Origin: Phycisphaerae bacterium
GTDB lineage: Bacteria; Planctomycetota; Phycisphaerae; Tepidisphaerales; Tepidisphaeraceae
NCBI GenBank assembly: GCA_030448225.1
Contig: JAUJNJ010000079.1
Coordinates: 1-36,797 of the forward strand
Length of the DNA stretch: 36,797 bases
Reading direction: 5' to 3'
Below are positions 10,695 through 20,069 of the stretch, in pieces. A model generated the notes under the pieces. It did no database searches. It worked only from the letters and a program-made list of their open reading frames with translations, and was not told the DNA's origin. Numbering within the stretch: the stretch's first letter is position 1; every line of letters starts with the position of its first letter. The translations under genes and the position numbers were made by a program.

Positions 10695-11684
10695 TCAGAA
10701 TAGTTGCATTTGCGCGTCGGGCCGGGCCAGGGCGGCGTCGTGGCCGCGCGCGAGAAGCGTGTCGACGAACTCGCGGTAGCCGTGGTGGGTGAAGATCTTC
10801 TTCGGCCGCACGCGGTCGACGAGTTCGAGCAGCTCGTCGAAGTCGGCGTGGTCGCTCATCGGCAGCGCGTGGTCTGCGCCGTAGCGGTAGTGCGCGTTCT
10901 TCAGCAGCGCCCAGCCGGTCATCACGATGCGGCACGGGTCGTCGAAGCGCGTGACGAACCCGCCGCGCGCGACGTTCGGCGGGGCGACGAGCACGCCGCG
11001 CTCCTCCAGCGGCAGCGCGGCGCGGCCGTGGAAGTCGGCCGGCGCGTAGCGGCGGGTCGGGCCGAGCGGCACGCCGAAGCGCGCGTAGACCGCGTTCATC
11101 GCGTGCACCGCGCCGTGCGCGGTCACGGGCAGCCCGGCGTCGGTCAGCACGCGAGTGATCTCCTGCGCCTTGCCGAGGCTGTAGCCCATCACGATTGGCT
11201 GGCGGCCGGCGCGCATCGCCGCGGTAACGCGGTCGATCAGTTCCTCGACGACGCGTTGCCGCGGCGGGAAGCGGAAGAACGGCAGCCCGTAGGTGCTCTC
11301 CATCACCAGCACGTCGGCCGGCTCGGTCTCCGTCGCTTCGACGGTCAAACTTTCGCGCAGCTTGAAGTCGCCGGTATAAAGCAGCGATCCCTCCGGGCGC
11401 CGCACGCGGATCATCGCGCTGCCGTAGACGTGGCCGGCGGGGAGGAGGCGGAGCGTGGTGTCGGCGTCGTACTGGTGGTCGGTGCGGTACGGCAACGCGC
11501 GGACGCCGCGGATGCCGATGCGGTACTCCGCCAGCGCCGCCGTCGCGGCCGTGGCGATCGCCTCGTCGTGGAGCCCGAGGTGGTCGCTGTGGGCGTGTGA
11601 GACGAAACACCGGGGCCGGGGCCGGCGGCTGTCGAGAAAAAGGTCCGTGCCGGAAATTTTCAGGTCGTCGCTCCACTGCAACAT
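10695..11684 (-). CDS. Metallo-beta-lactamase fold exonuclease-like protein (DNA-ligase-associated type)
   Basis: A 329-residue metallo-beta-lactamase/beta-CASP-like protein. The zinc-binding motif HAHSDH is at residues 30-35, with later ligands in LLPAGHVYGSAMI, LLYTGDFKLRE and KIFTHHGYREF. The overall order resembles the putative exonucleases that often accompany ATP-dependent DNA ligases in bacteria; mRNA-processing nucleases of the same fold are the alternative. I start at the ATG at 11684. A TTG three codons upstream (11693) is possible but weak. The frame is intact. No ligase gene is in the window; the neighbours are a prepilin-like gene downstream and a divergent GntR gene upstream. 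TATCAT at 11693-11698 may be the -10 box, which would give an almost leaderless message. Confidence 0.85.
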   Translation of the reverse strand: MLQWSDDLKISGTDLFLDSRRPRPRCFVSHAHSDHLGLHDEAIATAATAALAEYRIGIRGVRALPYRTDHQYDADTTLRLLPAGHVYGSAMIRVRRPEGSLLYTGDFKLRESLTVEATETEPADVLVMESTYGLPFFRFPPRQRVVEELIDRVTAAMRAGRQPIVMGYSLGKAQEITRVLTDAGLPVTAHGAVHAMNAVYARFGVPLGPTRRYAPADFHGRAALPLEERGVLVAPPNVARGGFVTRFDDPCRIVMTGWALLKNAHYRYGADHALPMSDHADFDELLELVDRVRPKKIFTHHGYREFVDTLLARGHDAALARPDAQMQLF

Positions 11685-12037
11685 CTGCCCCAATGATAGC
11701 TTCCGTTTGACGCGCCGGGTTTGCGCCCGAACTTGGCCATTGCAACCCGGCGGATCATTCCGAGAATGGTTGGAACGCTGTGTCCGTTCGCGTGAACGCA
11801 GGAAGGTGATCCCCCCGACGTGCGCCCGATCGGCCGGGCCGCGCGGTGACGGGTCACGATGATTTTGCCGGGGCGATGGATGCCCCGCGCGGGGGTTTTC
11901 TCATGGAAGTCATGCCGTCGTCCGTGTCCTCATCGCCGTCGTCGCCGTCGTCCGCAGCATTGCGGTCGCCGTCGTCTTCCTTCGCCGCCGCCGTCGGGCG
12001 TCGCGTGGCGGGCGCGACCAAGTCGAAGCAAACGGGC

Positions 12038-13149
12038 ATGAGCTACAAGTTCCAGCGCCTGCGCGAGAAGATCCGCCAGGCGATCGCCACGGGCGAATTG
12101 GCCGGCAAGCTGCCGGGCGAGCGCGCGCTGGCGAAGCGGTTCCACGTCAACGCCAAGACGCTGAGCAAGGCGCTGACCGACCTCGCGGCCGAGGGCGTGC
12201 TCGACCGGAGCATCGGCCGCGGGACGTTCGTCAAGGGCAGCGCCCCGGCGCCCAGCACGGCCGGCCGGTGGCTGCTGCTGTGCGATGACGCCGACGCGGC
12301 CCGCGGCGGCGACGCCCGCGGTGGCGGCGACGCGCGCGGCGGGCATGCGGCGCTGGTCGAACTGCTGAGGCGCCAGAATCCGGACGCGCACGTGGCCGCG
12401 TCGTCGGCGGTGTCGGAGATGCGGCCGAGCTTCCTGAACGCGTTCAGCGCGGTGATCGACCTGGCGACGGCGACGCCCGAGTCGTTCCTGCGCGACCTGG
12501 TCGTGCGGAACCTGCCGGTCGTCGCCGGCGGGCGCGCGCCCCGCCGCTAAGACGTGGCGGGCGTGGGGGTGGGCGTGGCACACGGCGCGGCCCCCGCCCC
12601 CCGCGACCTGCTGCTGGCCGGGCACCGCCGGCTCGGCGTGGTCGAGCCGGTGGGGCCCTCGCCGCTGTCGGCGTCGCTGCGGCGTCGCGTCCGAGCTTCT
12701 CGCCCGAGGCGACCGTCGACGCCGCCGCGCCCGGCGACGACGCGGCGACGCTCGTCGAGCACGGCGGCGTGACGGCCCTCGTGTGCGGCTCGCCGAGTCG
12801 GCCGCCGTCCCGCGCCCGCGGCAAGGCCGGGCCGGCATCGACGTGCCCGGCCGCGTGTCGCTCGTCGCCGTCGGCTCGGTCGCGGCCGACTGCGCGACCG
12901 GCGTCGCGAGCGGCGGCAACGACGAGGGCGAGGACGATCAGGCCATCCCCTGCAGCGGCTACTACGTCGACTGCGCCCGCCTCGCCGAGGCGGTGGTGAA
13001 GGTCCTGCAGGAGGCCCCCGCGGCCCCGCGCCCCGCGACGCTCTGGCTCGCCGGCGACTTCGTCGACCGGGGCACCGTCGCCACCGCCGGCACCTCCGGC
13101 GCGACGGTCCGCGAACCGCGGCGGCGCGTTCAACGGCGTCCTCGTGTAG
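12038..13149 (+). CDS. GntR-family regulator with LacI-like sensor domain (frameshifted)
   Basis: A transcription regulator of about 370 residues. The N-terminal winged helix is clear: YKFQRLREKIRQAIATGELA, then LPGERALAKRFHVNAKTLSK and VLDRSIGRGTFVKG (residues 1-70). The C-terminal part in another frame (GIDVPGRVSLVAVGS, CSGYYVDCARLAEAVVKVL, TLWLAGDFVDRGTVAT) is like the periplasmic-binding/LacI sensor of planctomycete GntR regulators, so it probably binds a small sugar-like effector. Frame changes are needed near 12530-12560, in 12600-12780 and near 13120; the end GGAFNGVLV stops at 13149. I prefer the ATG at 12038 because the DNA-binding domain begins there. The same frame stays open upstream to 11846 and would add a Ser-rich tail (SSVSSSPSSPSS). 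The target is unknown. Confidence 0.8.
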
Positions 13150-13567
13150 CGCCCGTCCGACCCACGGGCTTTACCCCGTTTCGCCGCAGGCCCGACGGGG
13201 CCGCTGCCGGTGAACCAGACGCGACGACCGCGCTCAGCGCGTATCGCGCTTTGGGTTCCACGGGCATCTGCCCGCGCGGGTTGCGCGAGCGTACTGCTTG
13301 TCCTTCAGCGGGCGGTCCCCTTGCGGGGCCGCCGCATTCGTTTTGCGGTCGTGCGGGAGGCGTCAGCGCAATGAAGCTTTCGCAGTGCTCCATCTTCTCT
13401 TGCCGGACGCGCAATCAATCCGACCACGCGGCGAAACAGCGAGCGCTCACCACGCGTGTGCTGTCGGCAAACCAGGAAGTTTGTCGCCCGTGTGTCGTGC
13501 GGTGATCGGCGTGCGAATGCGACCGCCGTGCGTCTCGAAGAGCAAGGCGTGGTCAACACAAAAAGAA
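13150..13567. other. Intergenic region with hairpins
   Basis: No gene is recognised between the regulator and the terminator of the oxidoreductase. It holds a hairpin at 13311-13333 (GGCGGTCCCC-TTG-CGGGGCCGCC) followed by TTCGTTTT, and a second palindromic stretch at about 13256-13275 (CACGGGCATCTGCCCGCG). The first could be a plus-strand terminator but lies about 160 nt past the regulator stop. Confidence 0.5.
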
Positions 13568-13594
13568 GCGGGCGACCTCACCGGGTCGCCCCGC
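13556..13594 (-). terminator. Intrinsic terminator of the Gfo/Idh/MocA gene
   Basis: On the minus strand a GC stem (GCGGGGCGACC, loop CGGTGA, GGTCGCCCGC, one bulge; 13568-13594) is followed directly by TTCTTTTTGTG. It lies about 32 nt after the oxidoreductase stop codon, a typical position. Confidence 0.8.
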
Positions 13595-13625
13595 TCTGAT
13601 GTCGATCACGACTCGTCGTTCCGCA

Positions 13626-15015
13626 TCACACCGTCAGTTCCCATCCCTTGCGGTACGGTCGGCGGAGGTACTGGTCGGCCGCGCGCGGGTGTTGGTCACC
13701 TTCAGGTTCTGCGCGTCCCATTCGATCGGCGTCTGCGCGCGGTAGGCGACGCAGCCGAGCAGCACGGACTCGGTGAGCGGGCCGGAGTAGCCGAAGTTGC
13801 AGAGCGTGGCCGCCGGGTCGCCCTTGCGGCAGGCGTCGACCCACTCGCGGTGGTGGCCGGCCGACGGCGCGCGATGCTCGGCTTCGGCGGCTTGAACGCC
13901 CGGGCGTTGGCCGCCAGCCGGCCCTCGAAGGCCAAGTCGGGCAGCAGGCTGCGGTAGTCCGTGTCGGGCAGCAGCCCGAAGCGGCCGTAGTCGGCGAACA
14001 TCTGCCCTTCTCGCCGACGAACACGTTCCCCGCCTGCCACTTCGCCGGCAGGCCCCACTCGTCGAGTTCGGCCGGCCGCTCGTCCTCCTGCGTGCCGTGC
14101 CACGTGAGCGACACCGGCCCGCGCGCGCGCCGCCCGCCTCGCCGGCGGGGAAGTCCCACCGCACGGTCAGCCACGCAGGCGCCGTCCTTGTGCGGCGCGG
14201 GGCCGTCGACCGGGGTGACCTTCGTCGGGTACTTCAGGTTCAGTGCCCAGAACGGCAGGTCCATGTGGTGGCACGCCATGTCGCCGAGCGTGCCGTTGCC
14301 GAAGTTCCAGTACGACCGCCAGTTCGCCGGGAGGTACGTCGGGTGGTAGGGCCACGGCTCGGCCGGGCCGAGCCACACGTCGTAGTTGAGGTGCGCCGGC
14401 ACCGGCTGCGTCCCCGCGGGCCGGCCCTCGGCCGACCAGCGGCCCGGCATGAAGACATGCACCTCCTTCACCGCGCCCGATCGCGCCGCGCGGATCGCCT
14501 CGACGACCCGCCGGTAGTTCTCCGTCGCGTGGATCTGCGTGCCGAGCTGCGTCACCCGCTTGTGCTTCGCCGCGGCCTCGGTCGCCGCCCCGCGACTCCC
14601 AGACCTGGTGCGTCAGCGGCTTCTCGCAGTAGATGTGCCGGCCCGACTGGATCGACATCATGCTGACGTGGAAGTGGTTGTGGTCGGGCGTCGCGCACAG
14701 GACGGCGTCGACGTCCTTCTGCTCGAGCATCTTGCGGAAGTCGGAGTAGGTCTTGGCCCTGGGGAAGCGCTCGACGCGGCGTCGAGGAACTTCGCGTCGA
14801 CGTCGACGAGCCGCGACGATGTTGCAGCTCTCGATCCCCTCCAGCGCCTTGACGTTGTCGCCGCCGCGGTTGGCGACGCCGACGACCGCGACGTTCAGCT
14901 TCTCGTTCGCCGACGTCGCCGCCGACTGCGCAGCGCGCGCGCGCGACCCAATATCCGATCCCGGCGGCCGCGGCGGCGCCGAGGAACTGACGACGGTTCA
15001 GCGACGATTGTTCAT
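13626..15015 (-). CDS. Gfo/Idh/MocA family oxidoreductase with Tat signal (frameshifted)
   Basis: An NAD(P)-dependent sugar or inositol oxidoreductase-like protein of about 460 residues. The N-terminus has a twin-arginine motif (LNRRQFLGAAAAAG), as in many planctomycete members, so it is probably exported. The Rossmann part is in pieces; SGRHIYCEKPLTH carries the family EKP motif. Further conserved blocks are HVFMPGRWS, WLGPAEPWPYHPTYLP and WRSYWNFGNGTLGDMACHH. The end reads RRPYRKGWELTV with stop at 13626. The ATG at 15015 is out of frame with the Tat signal by one base after its second or third codon; a missing A in AACAA would repair it. Further breaks occur near 14760-14950, 14580, 14150, 14010 and 13680. 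The substrate cannot be read from the sequence. Confidence 0.85.
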
Positions 15016-15415
15016 GATGCGTCCGTTCATACCCTTTAATACCACCGGTGATAAGAAGTGTTCGCTGTAGCTTACGCGCCCGCACGAGTTGATGTACGAC
15101 CGCGAGGGTGCAGCGGAACCTACCGGGGGAGATCGTGTCCCGCGTTCGGTTAGATCCCACGGTGCAAGCACCGTGGGGGCGTTCGAACGCAGAAAGTCGA
15201 TCGTCTTCCCTATCGCAGGTGGTGCTCGGGCTTTCGAGCAACGGAAGGGGCCTACACGCCAAATCGGGTCTCCTGTTCCATCTCGTCGCACCGTCCGGTC
15301 CGATAAGCGCCGCGGTGCCCGCCCTCAGGAAAATCCTGCGATCTTTCCGCGTGCCGCCCGCCGATGCAGAGGGTGCCCGCCGAGCGCAACTGAGTCGCGG
15401 CGGCGGGCGAAACCT
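15016..15415. other. Divergent intergenic region
   Basis: This region separates the oxidoreductase (minus) from the response regulator (plus). No gene is recognised. It contains the palindrome at 15156-15177. Near the oxidoreductase start it has an AT-richer stretch (TTTAATACCACCGGTGATAA) centred on the 8-nt palindrome CACCGGTG, a possible operator or promoter site. Confidence 0.45.
15156..15177. repeat. Perfect palindrome with 10-nt arms
   Basis: Arms CCCACGGTGC and GCACCGTGGG are separated by AA. It lies in the divergent region about 240 nt before the response regulator. It could be a regulator site or a member of a dispersed short palindrome family; no T-run follows. Confidence 0.75.
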
Positions 15416-15826
15416 ATGCGAATTCTACTTGTCGACGATGACCCCATGTTCCTGCAGATCACCCGCCGGGTGCTCGAGCGCAGCGGCCACGACGTGTCCG
15501 TCGCGGCCGACGGCGTCGAGGCGCTCGACGCCGTCCGCGCGTCGTCCGCGGCGGGCGCCGACGGCCCGATCCGGCTCGTCATCAGCGATTGGGAAATGCC
15601 GGCGATGACCGGCCCGGAACTGTGCCGCGCGCTGCGCGCCGAGTACGGTCGCGACCTCTACTTCATCCTCCTGACCGGCAAGGGCGGCTCCGCCCGTTTC
15701 GAGGGCCTCTACGCCGGCGCCGATGATTTCCTGCCCAAGCCGCTGGAACTGTCCGGCTTGCAGAGCAGCATCCGCACCGCGGAACTCATTCTCGGCCCCG
15801 CCGACGCCCACCGCCGCGCGATCTAA
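15416..15826 (+). CDS. Stand-alone response regulator receiver protein
   Basis: A 136-residue single-domain receiver. The acidic pair is D8/D9 (ILLVDDDP), the phospho-acceptor is D58 (LVISDWEMPAMTG), with T87 in ILLTGK and K108 in FLPKPLE. There is no output domain, so it acts by protein contact or as a phosphorelay shuttle. The ATG at 15416 fits the domain start. No kinase gene adjoins it; the hybrid kinase at 6.7-9.2 kb is the nearest. The frame is intact. Confidence 0.9.
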   Translation: MRILLVDDDPMFLQITRRVLERSGHDVSVAADGVEALDAVRASSAAGADGPIRLVISDWEMPAMTGPELCRALRAEYGRDLYFILLTGKGGSARFEGLYAGADDFLPKPLELSGLQSSIRTAELILGPADAHRRAI

Positions 15827-15884
15827 GCGGGCGACCCACCCGAACCCGCCGCGACGCCGGCACGGTCCGCGCTGCCATGTCTGG

Positions 15885-16208
15885 TTATGGGGCGGCACGC
15901 CCGGGCACCGTTGCATGGTGGGCGGGAAGGGTGCCGCTGCCGTAGCCTTCGATTACCTCTGCGGCCGTGAGCCCCATCCAGAACTCGATGTCCCTGTCCA
16001 GGTCCGCGACCGCGGCGGCGTTCTTCTCGGCGGGAGGAACTTGCGCCCGCCTCGCCTTCAACTCTCGGACGTGCGCGAGCCGCACCGCATCGGCGCCCTC
16101 GTTCAGTTGGTTCGCATCCGCGCCGCTGCGAAGCAGATCGACGAATGTCCGCTCCCGCGCGCGGCGGCGTTCGCGCTTCTTCCCGAACCATGGAACGTAT
16201 CCGGCCAT
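15885..16208 (-). CDS. Small hypothetical protein, charged and helical
   Basis: A 107-residue protein I do not recognise. It begins MAGYVPWFGKKRERRRARER and continues with a helical region (FVDLLRSGADANQLNEGADA, then KNAAAVADLDRDIEFWMGL). The frame stays open upstream and there encodes a membrane-like segment CLLAALPLIAPAVICGGG just before the Met. The real start could therefore be a TTG near 16262, giving a single-pass protein with a cytoplasmic tail. It is convergent with the response regulator 58 nt away and lies downstream of lepB on the same strand. Confidence 0.5.
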   Translation of the reverse strand: MAGYVPWFGKKRERRRARERTFVDLLRSGADANQLNEGADAVRLAHVRELKARRAQVPPAEKNAAAVADLDRDIEFWMGLTAAEVIEGYGSGTLPAHHATVPGRAAP

Positions 16209-16461
16209 CGAGTTTCCGCCGCCGCAAATTACCGCCGGGGCGATCAGCGGCAGGGCCGCCAACAGACAGTAGGGGACACGAGCCGACCGCGGGAGTTGTC
16301 GACGCGGACGGCGGGGCCGCCGTCGTTCGTCTCGTAGCCGAACCCGGCCCGCCGCCAGAGGTCGTCGCGGTTCGGGGTCCGGGGTCGACCGGCTCTTCGC
16401 GGGGCGACGGACCAGCGGCTCGACGGCTTTGCCTGCTAAGCCGCCGGCGGCGGGGCGATTC

Positions 16462-17268
16462 CTACGGCAGCGGCGTGAAGAAGCGCTCCCAGCGCGGCGA
16501 CAGCGTCTGGTTCGGGTCGATCGATATCGCAACGCCCACCGCCCGGCCGACGATCTGGTCGCGGTCGGCGAAGCCCCAGTAGCGCGAGTCGCGGCTGTTG
16601 CCGCGGTTGTCGCCGAGCAGGAAGTACTTTCCCGGCGGCACCGTCACCGGGCCGAACTTCGGGTTTGCCATCGCGGCGGCAGTCATCCCCATCACCGAGT
16701 GCGGCGGGCCGCCGTTGATCTGCTCGGCGTCGAGCGTGAACGCCGGCCGCTGCCACGCGGGGATCATGTTGACGATCTTTGGGTCGGGCGGGCCGTACGT
16801 GGCCGACGCGCCGTTGAGGATGATCCGGTTGCCGCGCACCTCCACCACGTCGCCCGGCACGCCGACGACGCGCTTCACCATGCGGATGCCGTCCTCGGGC
16901 GAGAAGAAGACCACCACGTCGCCGCGGTTGGGGTCGCCCCAGTGCGCGAGGTGCCAGGTCGTGAACGGCACCTTCAGGTCGTAGGCGAGCTTGTTCACGA
17001 AGATCCGGTCGCCCTCGACGATGTTCGGCAACATCGACCCGGTGGGCACCTCGTTCCAGTCGGCGACGCTCGAGCGCAGCGACAACATCACGAGCACGAC
17101 GAACAGTAACGGCGTGACGTGATAGTTCAACTTCGCCAGCACGCCGCGCGGGGCGGCGTGCTTCCGGTCCTTCTCGTCGTCGGTCGCCGAACGGTCGTCC
17201 GTCGCGGGCAAAAAAATCGGCGCGACATCGCGGCGGCGGCGGGGAGCGGGGGTTGTTTCTGGATCCAC
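16462..17268 (-). CDS. lepB: Signal peptidase I
   Basis: A 268-residue type I signal peptidase that cleaves signal peptides from exported proteins at the outer face of the membrane. The catalytic Ser is S78 in VPTGSMLPNI and the general base Lys is K132 in MVKRVVGVPGD; the late block FLLGDNRGNSRDSRYWG is also family-typical. One N-terminal membrane anchor (TPLLFVVLVMLSL, residues 52-64) follows a charged tail of about 45 residues. I choose the GTG at 17268 because GGAGG (minus strand, 17277-17281) is exactly 8 nt upstream; the longer frame from 17409 lacks such a site. A TAGAAT box lies just upstream. The frame is intact. Many proteins in this window carry signal peptides and would be its clients. 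Confidence 0.93.
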   Translation of the reverse strand: MDPETTPAPRRRRDVAPIFLPATDDRSATDDEKDRKHAAPRGVLAKLNYHVTPLLFVVLVMLSLRSSVADWNEVPTGSMLPNIVEGDRIFVNKLAYDLKVPFTTWHLAHWGDPNRGDVVVFFSPEDGIRMVKRVVGVPGDVVEVRGNRIILNGASATYGPPDPKIVNMIPAWQRPAFTLDAEQINGGPPHSVMGMTAAAMANPKFGPVTVPPGKYFLLGDNRGNSRDSRYWGFADRDQIVGRAVGVAISIDPNQTLSPRWERFFTPLP

Positions 17269-17302
17269 CTCGGGCACCTCCGAAATGCGGGGCAACGCGT
17301 GT

Positions 17303-17308
17303 ATTCTA
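17303..17308 (-). promoter_or_regulatory. Candidate -10 box of lepB
   Basis: TAGAAT on the minus strand lies 34 nt before the GTG start and 21 nt before its ribosome binding site. No convincing -35 box is seen. Confidence 0.35.
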
Positions 17309-17540
17309 CCACGTCTGGCCGACGTCGCCGCGCCCGTCCGAGTGAGGCGCGATGACGATGCGTTGCGGGCGCCCGTCGACGCGTACCGGATGACGAACCG
17401 GGCCTGCAACGGACCGGGACTCCCCGCAAGGCCATGGACGTGGCCATGCCGCGCAAGGTGTTACGCGGCACATGGTTGGGTCGGCGTGCGGCATGACCGG
17501 TGCACGACAATCGCCCGCGACAGGACGATGGTGCGAACAG

Positions 17541-18026
17541 ATGAACATGACGACTCCGTCTCAACGCGTCCAACGCCGATCGCTCGACTCCGCACGTTCG
17601 AGGACGTGGTCGCCGACATCGATCGCCTGCGATCATCCGGTTACGAGCGGGTCGGCACCTGGGGCTTGGGGCAGATCTGCGACCACCTCGGCCGCTTCAT
17701 GACCGGCTCGCTCAGTGGCTTCGGGTTTCGGTTTCCGTGGTATTTTCGCGTCGCCGCGCTTCTGCTCCTGCGGCACACGCTCAAGACCCGCCGCATCCCC
17801 GCCGGCGTGAAGGGGCCGCCCTCGCTCATGCCCTCGACTGATGGGCCCGACGAGGCGGCCGCGGCAGAGGCGTGCAAGCGACTGCTGTTCGAGGTGCGCG
17901 ACCACGGCGGGGCGTTCCACCCCAGCCCGCTGTTCGGGCAACTCACGCGCGCCCGAGCAGTGGCGGCAGATCCACCTCATCCACGCGTCGCACCACCTGA
18001 GCTTTCTCGTGCCGCGGGGCGGGTGA
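17541..18026 (+). CDS. DUF1569 family protein (frameshifted)
   Basis: A protein of about 162 residues resembling DUF1569, a DinB-like four-helix family of unknown function. Visible blocks are FEDVVADIDRL, WGLGQICDHLGRFM and, after a frame change, WRQIHLIHASHHLSFL, whose histidines match the family's metal-site positions. The ATG at 17541 (MNMTTPSQRVQRRS) is chosen because the family begins this way. One frame change is needed near 17590 and another near 17950. Stop at 18026 (VPRGG). It is followed by a long inverted repeat and then an ABC-F gene. Confidence 0.72.
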
Positions 18027-18037
18027 TGGAAAACTGG

Positions 18038-18175
18038 AAAAGGCGAACGTCCAACGCTCGACGTCCGGCGTCCAACGTTCAAGGAAGCGTGACAATCCGC
18101 TCGTCGCTCGGCGAGGGTTTCTCCTGCCACGTTGGAAGTTGAACGTCGGACGTTGAACGTTGGACGTTCGCCTTT
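18038..18175. repeat. Long inverted repeat between the DUF1569 and ABC-F genes
   Basis: The left arm (18038-18085) starts AAAAGGCGAACGTCCAACG. The right arm (18128-18175) ends CGTTGGACGTTCGCCTTT. They pair over about 45 nt with few mismatches around a spacer of about 42 nt. Each arm is itself made of degenerate ACGTY-type units (GAACGT, CAACGT, GACGTC), so it could form a long cruciform or RNA hairpin. It starts just after the DUF1569 stop. Confidence 0.85.
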
Positions 18176-18223
18176 CTTCCTCCTCCCGGCTGCACTTCCC
18201 CCGTCGCTTCCTAAGATGCCGCC

Positions 18224-20069
18224 ATGAGTTTGCTGTTGAGCGTCGATTCCCTCTCCAAGGCCTACGGCCCGCGCCTGCTGTTCCGCGACATCTCGATCAG
18301 CTTCGACGACACCGAGCGCACCGGCCTGATCGGCCCGAACGGGTCCGGCAAAAGCACGCTGCTGAAGATCCTGGCGGGCGCCGAGCAGCCGGACGACGGC
18401 AAGATGACCACGCCGGCAGCTTCGCGTCGGGTACCTGCCGCAGCACGACGCGTTCGAGCCGGGGCAGACGGCCCACGAGGTGCTGAAGGCCGCCATCCCC
18501 GCCGACCACACCGACGAACACGAGCGCGAGGTCGAGGCGAGCATCATGCTCGGCAAGGTGGGCTTCGCGGATTTCGATCAGAAGGTCGAGACGCTCTCCG
18601 GCGGCTGGCAAGCCGCCTGGCGATCGCGCGGGCCCTGATTCGCCAGCCCGATCTCCTGCTGCTCGACGAGCCGACGAACCACCTCGACCTCGAGGGCATC
18701 CTCTGGCTCGAGGAACTGCTGTCGGCCGCCCGGTTCAGCTTTCTGCTCGTCAGCCACGACCGCTACTTCCTGGAGAACGTCAGCAACCGCGTGGTGGAAC
18801 TGAGCCGGGCCTACGCCGACGGCTACCTCAGCGCCAGCGGCCCGTACAGCGAGTTCCTGCTGCGGCGCGAGGAGTACCTCGCCGCGCAGGAGCGCAACGC
18901 GCAGGCGGCTGGCGAGCCGGGTGCGGCGAGGTGGAGTGGCTCCGCCGCGGGGCCAAGCGCGTACCACGAAGGCGAAGGACGGATCGAGCAGGCCGGGCAG
19001 ATGATGCAGGATTTGGCCGAGGTGCGCTGCGCAACGCCGCGGCCGACACCGGCCGCTCGGCATCGACTTCGTCGCCAGCTGCCGCCAGACGCGCAAGCTG
19101 CTGTCGGCCAAGGGCGTCACCAACTCCCTCGGCGGGCGGCCGCTGTTCGCGGGGCTCGACCTCGTCCTCTCGCCCGGCACGAAGCTCGGCCTGCTCGGCC
19201 CCAACGGCAGCGGAAAATCCACGCTCATCCGCCTGCTCGCCGGGCAACTCGAGCCCGACTCCGGCACGATCACGAAGGCCGAGAATTTGCGCGTCGTGCT
19301 GTTCGAGCAGGACCGCCGCTCGCTCGACAGGACCCAGACGCTCCGCGCCGCGCTGCTGCCGCAAGGCGGCGACACGGTCGTCTACCGCGGCGGCACGATG
19401 CACGTCACGTCGTGGGCGAAGCAGTTCCTCTTCCGCACCGACCAACTCGACCTGCCCGTCTCGGAACTGTCCGGCGGCGAGCAGGCCCGCGTGCTGATCG
19501 CCCGCATGATGCTCGAGCCGGCCGACGTGCTGATCCTCGACGAGCCGACGAACGACCTCGACATCCCCACGCTCGAAGTCCTGGAAGACGGCCTGCAGGA
19601 CTTCCCCGGCGCGCTCGTGCTGGTGACGCACGACCGGCACCTGCTCGACCGCGTCAGCAGCGTGATCCTCGCGCTCGACGGCGAGGGCAACAGCGGCTTC
19701 TACGCCGACCACGCCCAGTGGCTCGCCGCCCGCGACGCCCGCCGCGAGGCCGACGCCGCCGAGCGCAAGGCCGCCGCGGCCGCCCCGCAGGCCGCGAGGC
19801 CCGCGGCCCCGGCGGCGAAGGTGCGGCTGAGCTGGAAGGAGCAGAAAGAGCTCGAGACGATGGAGGCCAACATCCTGGCCGCCGAGGAGGAACTCTCCGC
19901 GTGTCGGGCCACGACCGAAGACCCGGCCCTGTTCGCCGACCACGTGAAGATGCGTGCCGCCTTCGACCGCCTCGCCGCCGCGCAGGAGCGGGTGAAGACG
20001 CTGTACGCCCGGTGGGAGGAACTCGAGGCGAAGACCGCGTGGCGTGACGTGGGTGCGGTGGTGGAATAG
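18224..20069 (+). CDS. ABC-F family ATPase, Uup-like (frameshifted)
   Basis: A protein of about 615 residues with two ATP-binding cassettes and no membrane segment, as in ABC-F proteins that act on the ribosome (Uup, EttA and antibiotic-protection types). Cassette 1 has Walker A GPNGSGKST near residue 40, then LSGG near 18595 and Walker B LLLLDEPTNHLDL near 18655. The inter-cassette linker is around 18850-19100. Cassette 2 has GPNGSGKST near 19200, LSGGEQARV near 19467 and VLILDEPTNDLDI near 19530. A C-terminal coiled-coil rich in Ala, Lys and Glu (19730-20060) favours Uup. Frame changes occur near 18415, 18605, 18915, 18965 and 19030; cassette 2 and the tail are clean. Confidence 0.88.

Noticed and set aside
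13311..13333. Hairpin as the terminator of the GntR gene
   Set aside because: The stem is imperfect, the T-run is broken, and it lies about 160 nt beyond the stop; kept only as a note in the intergenic entry.
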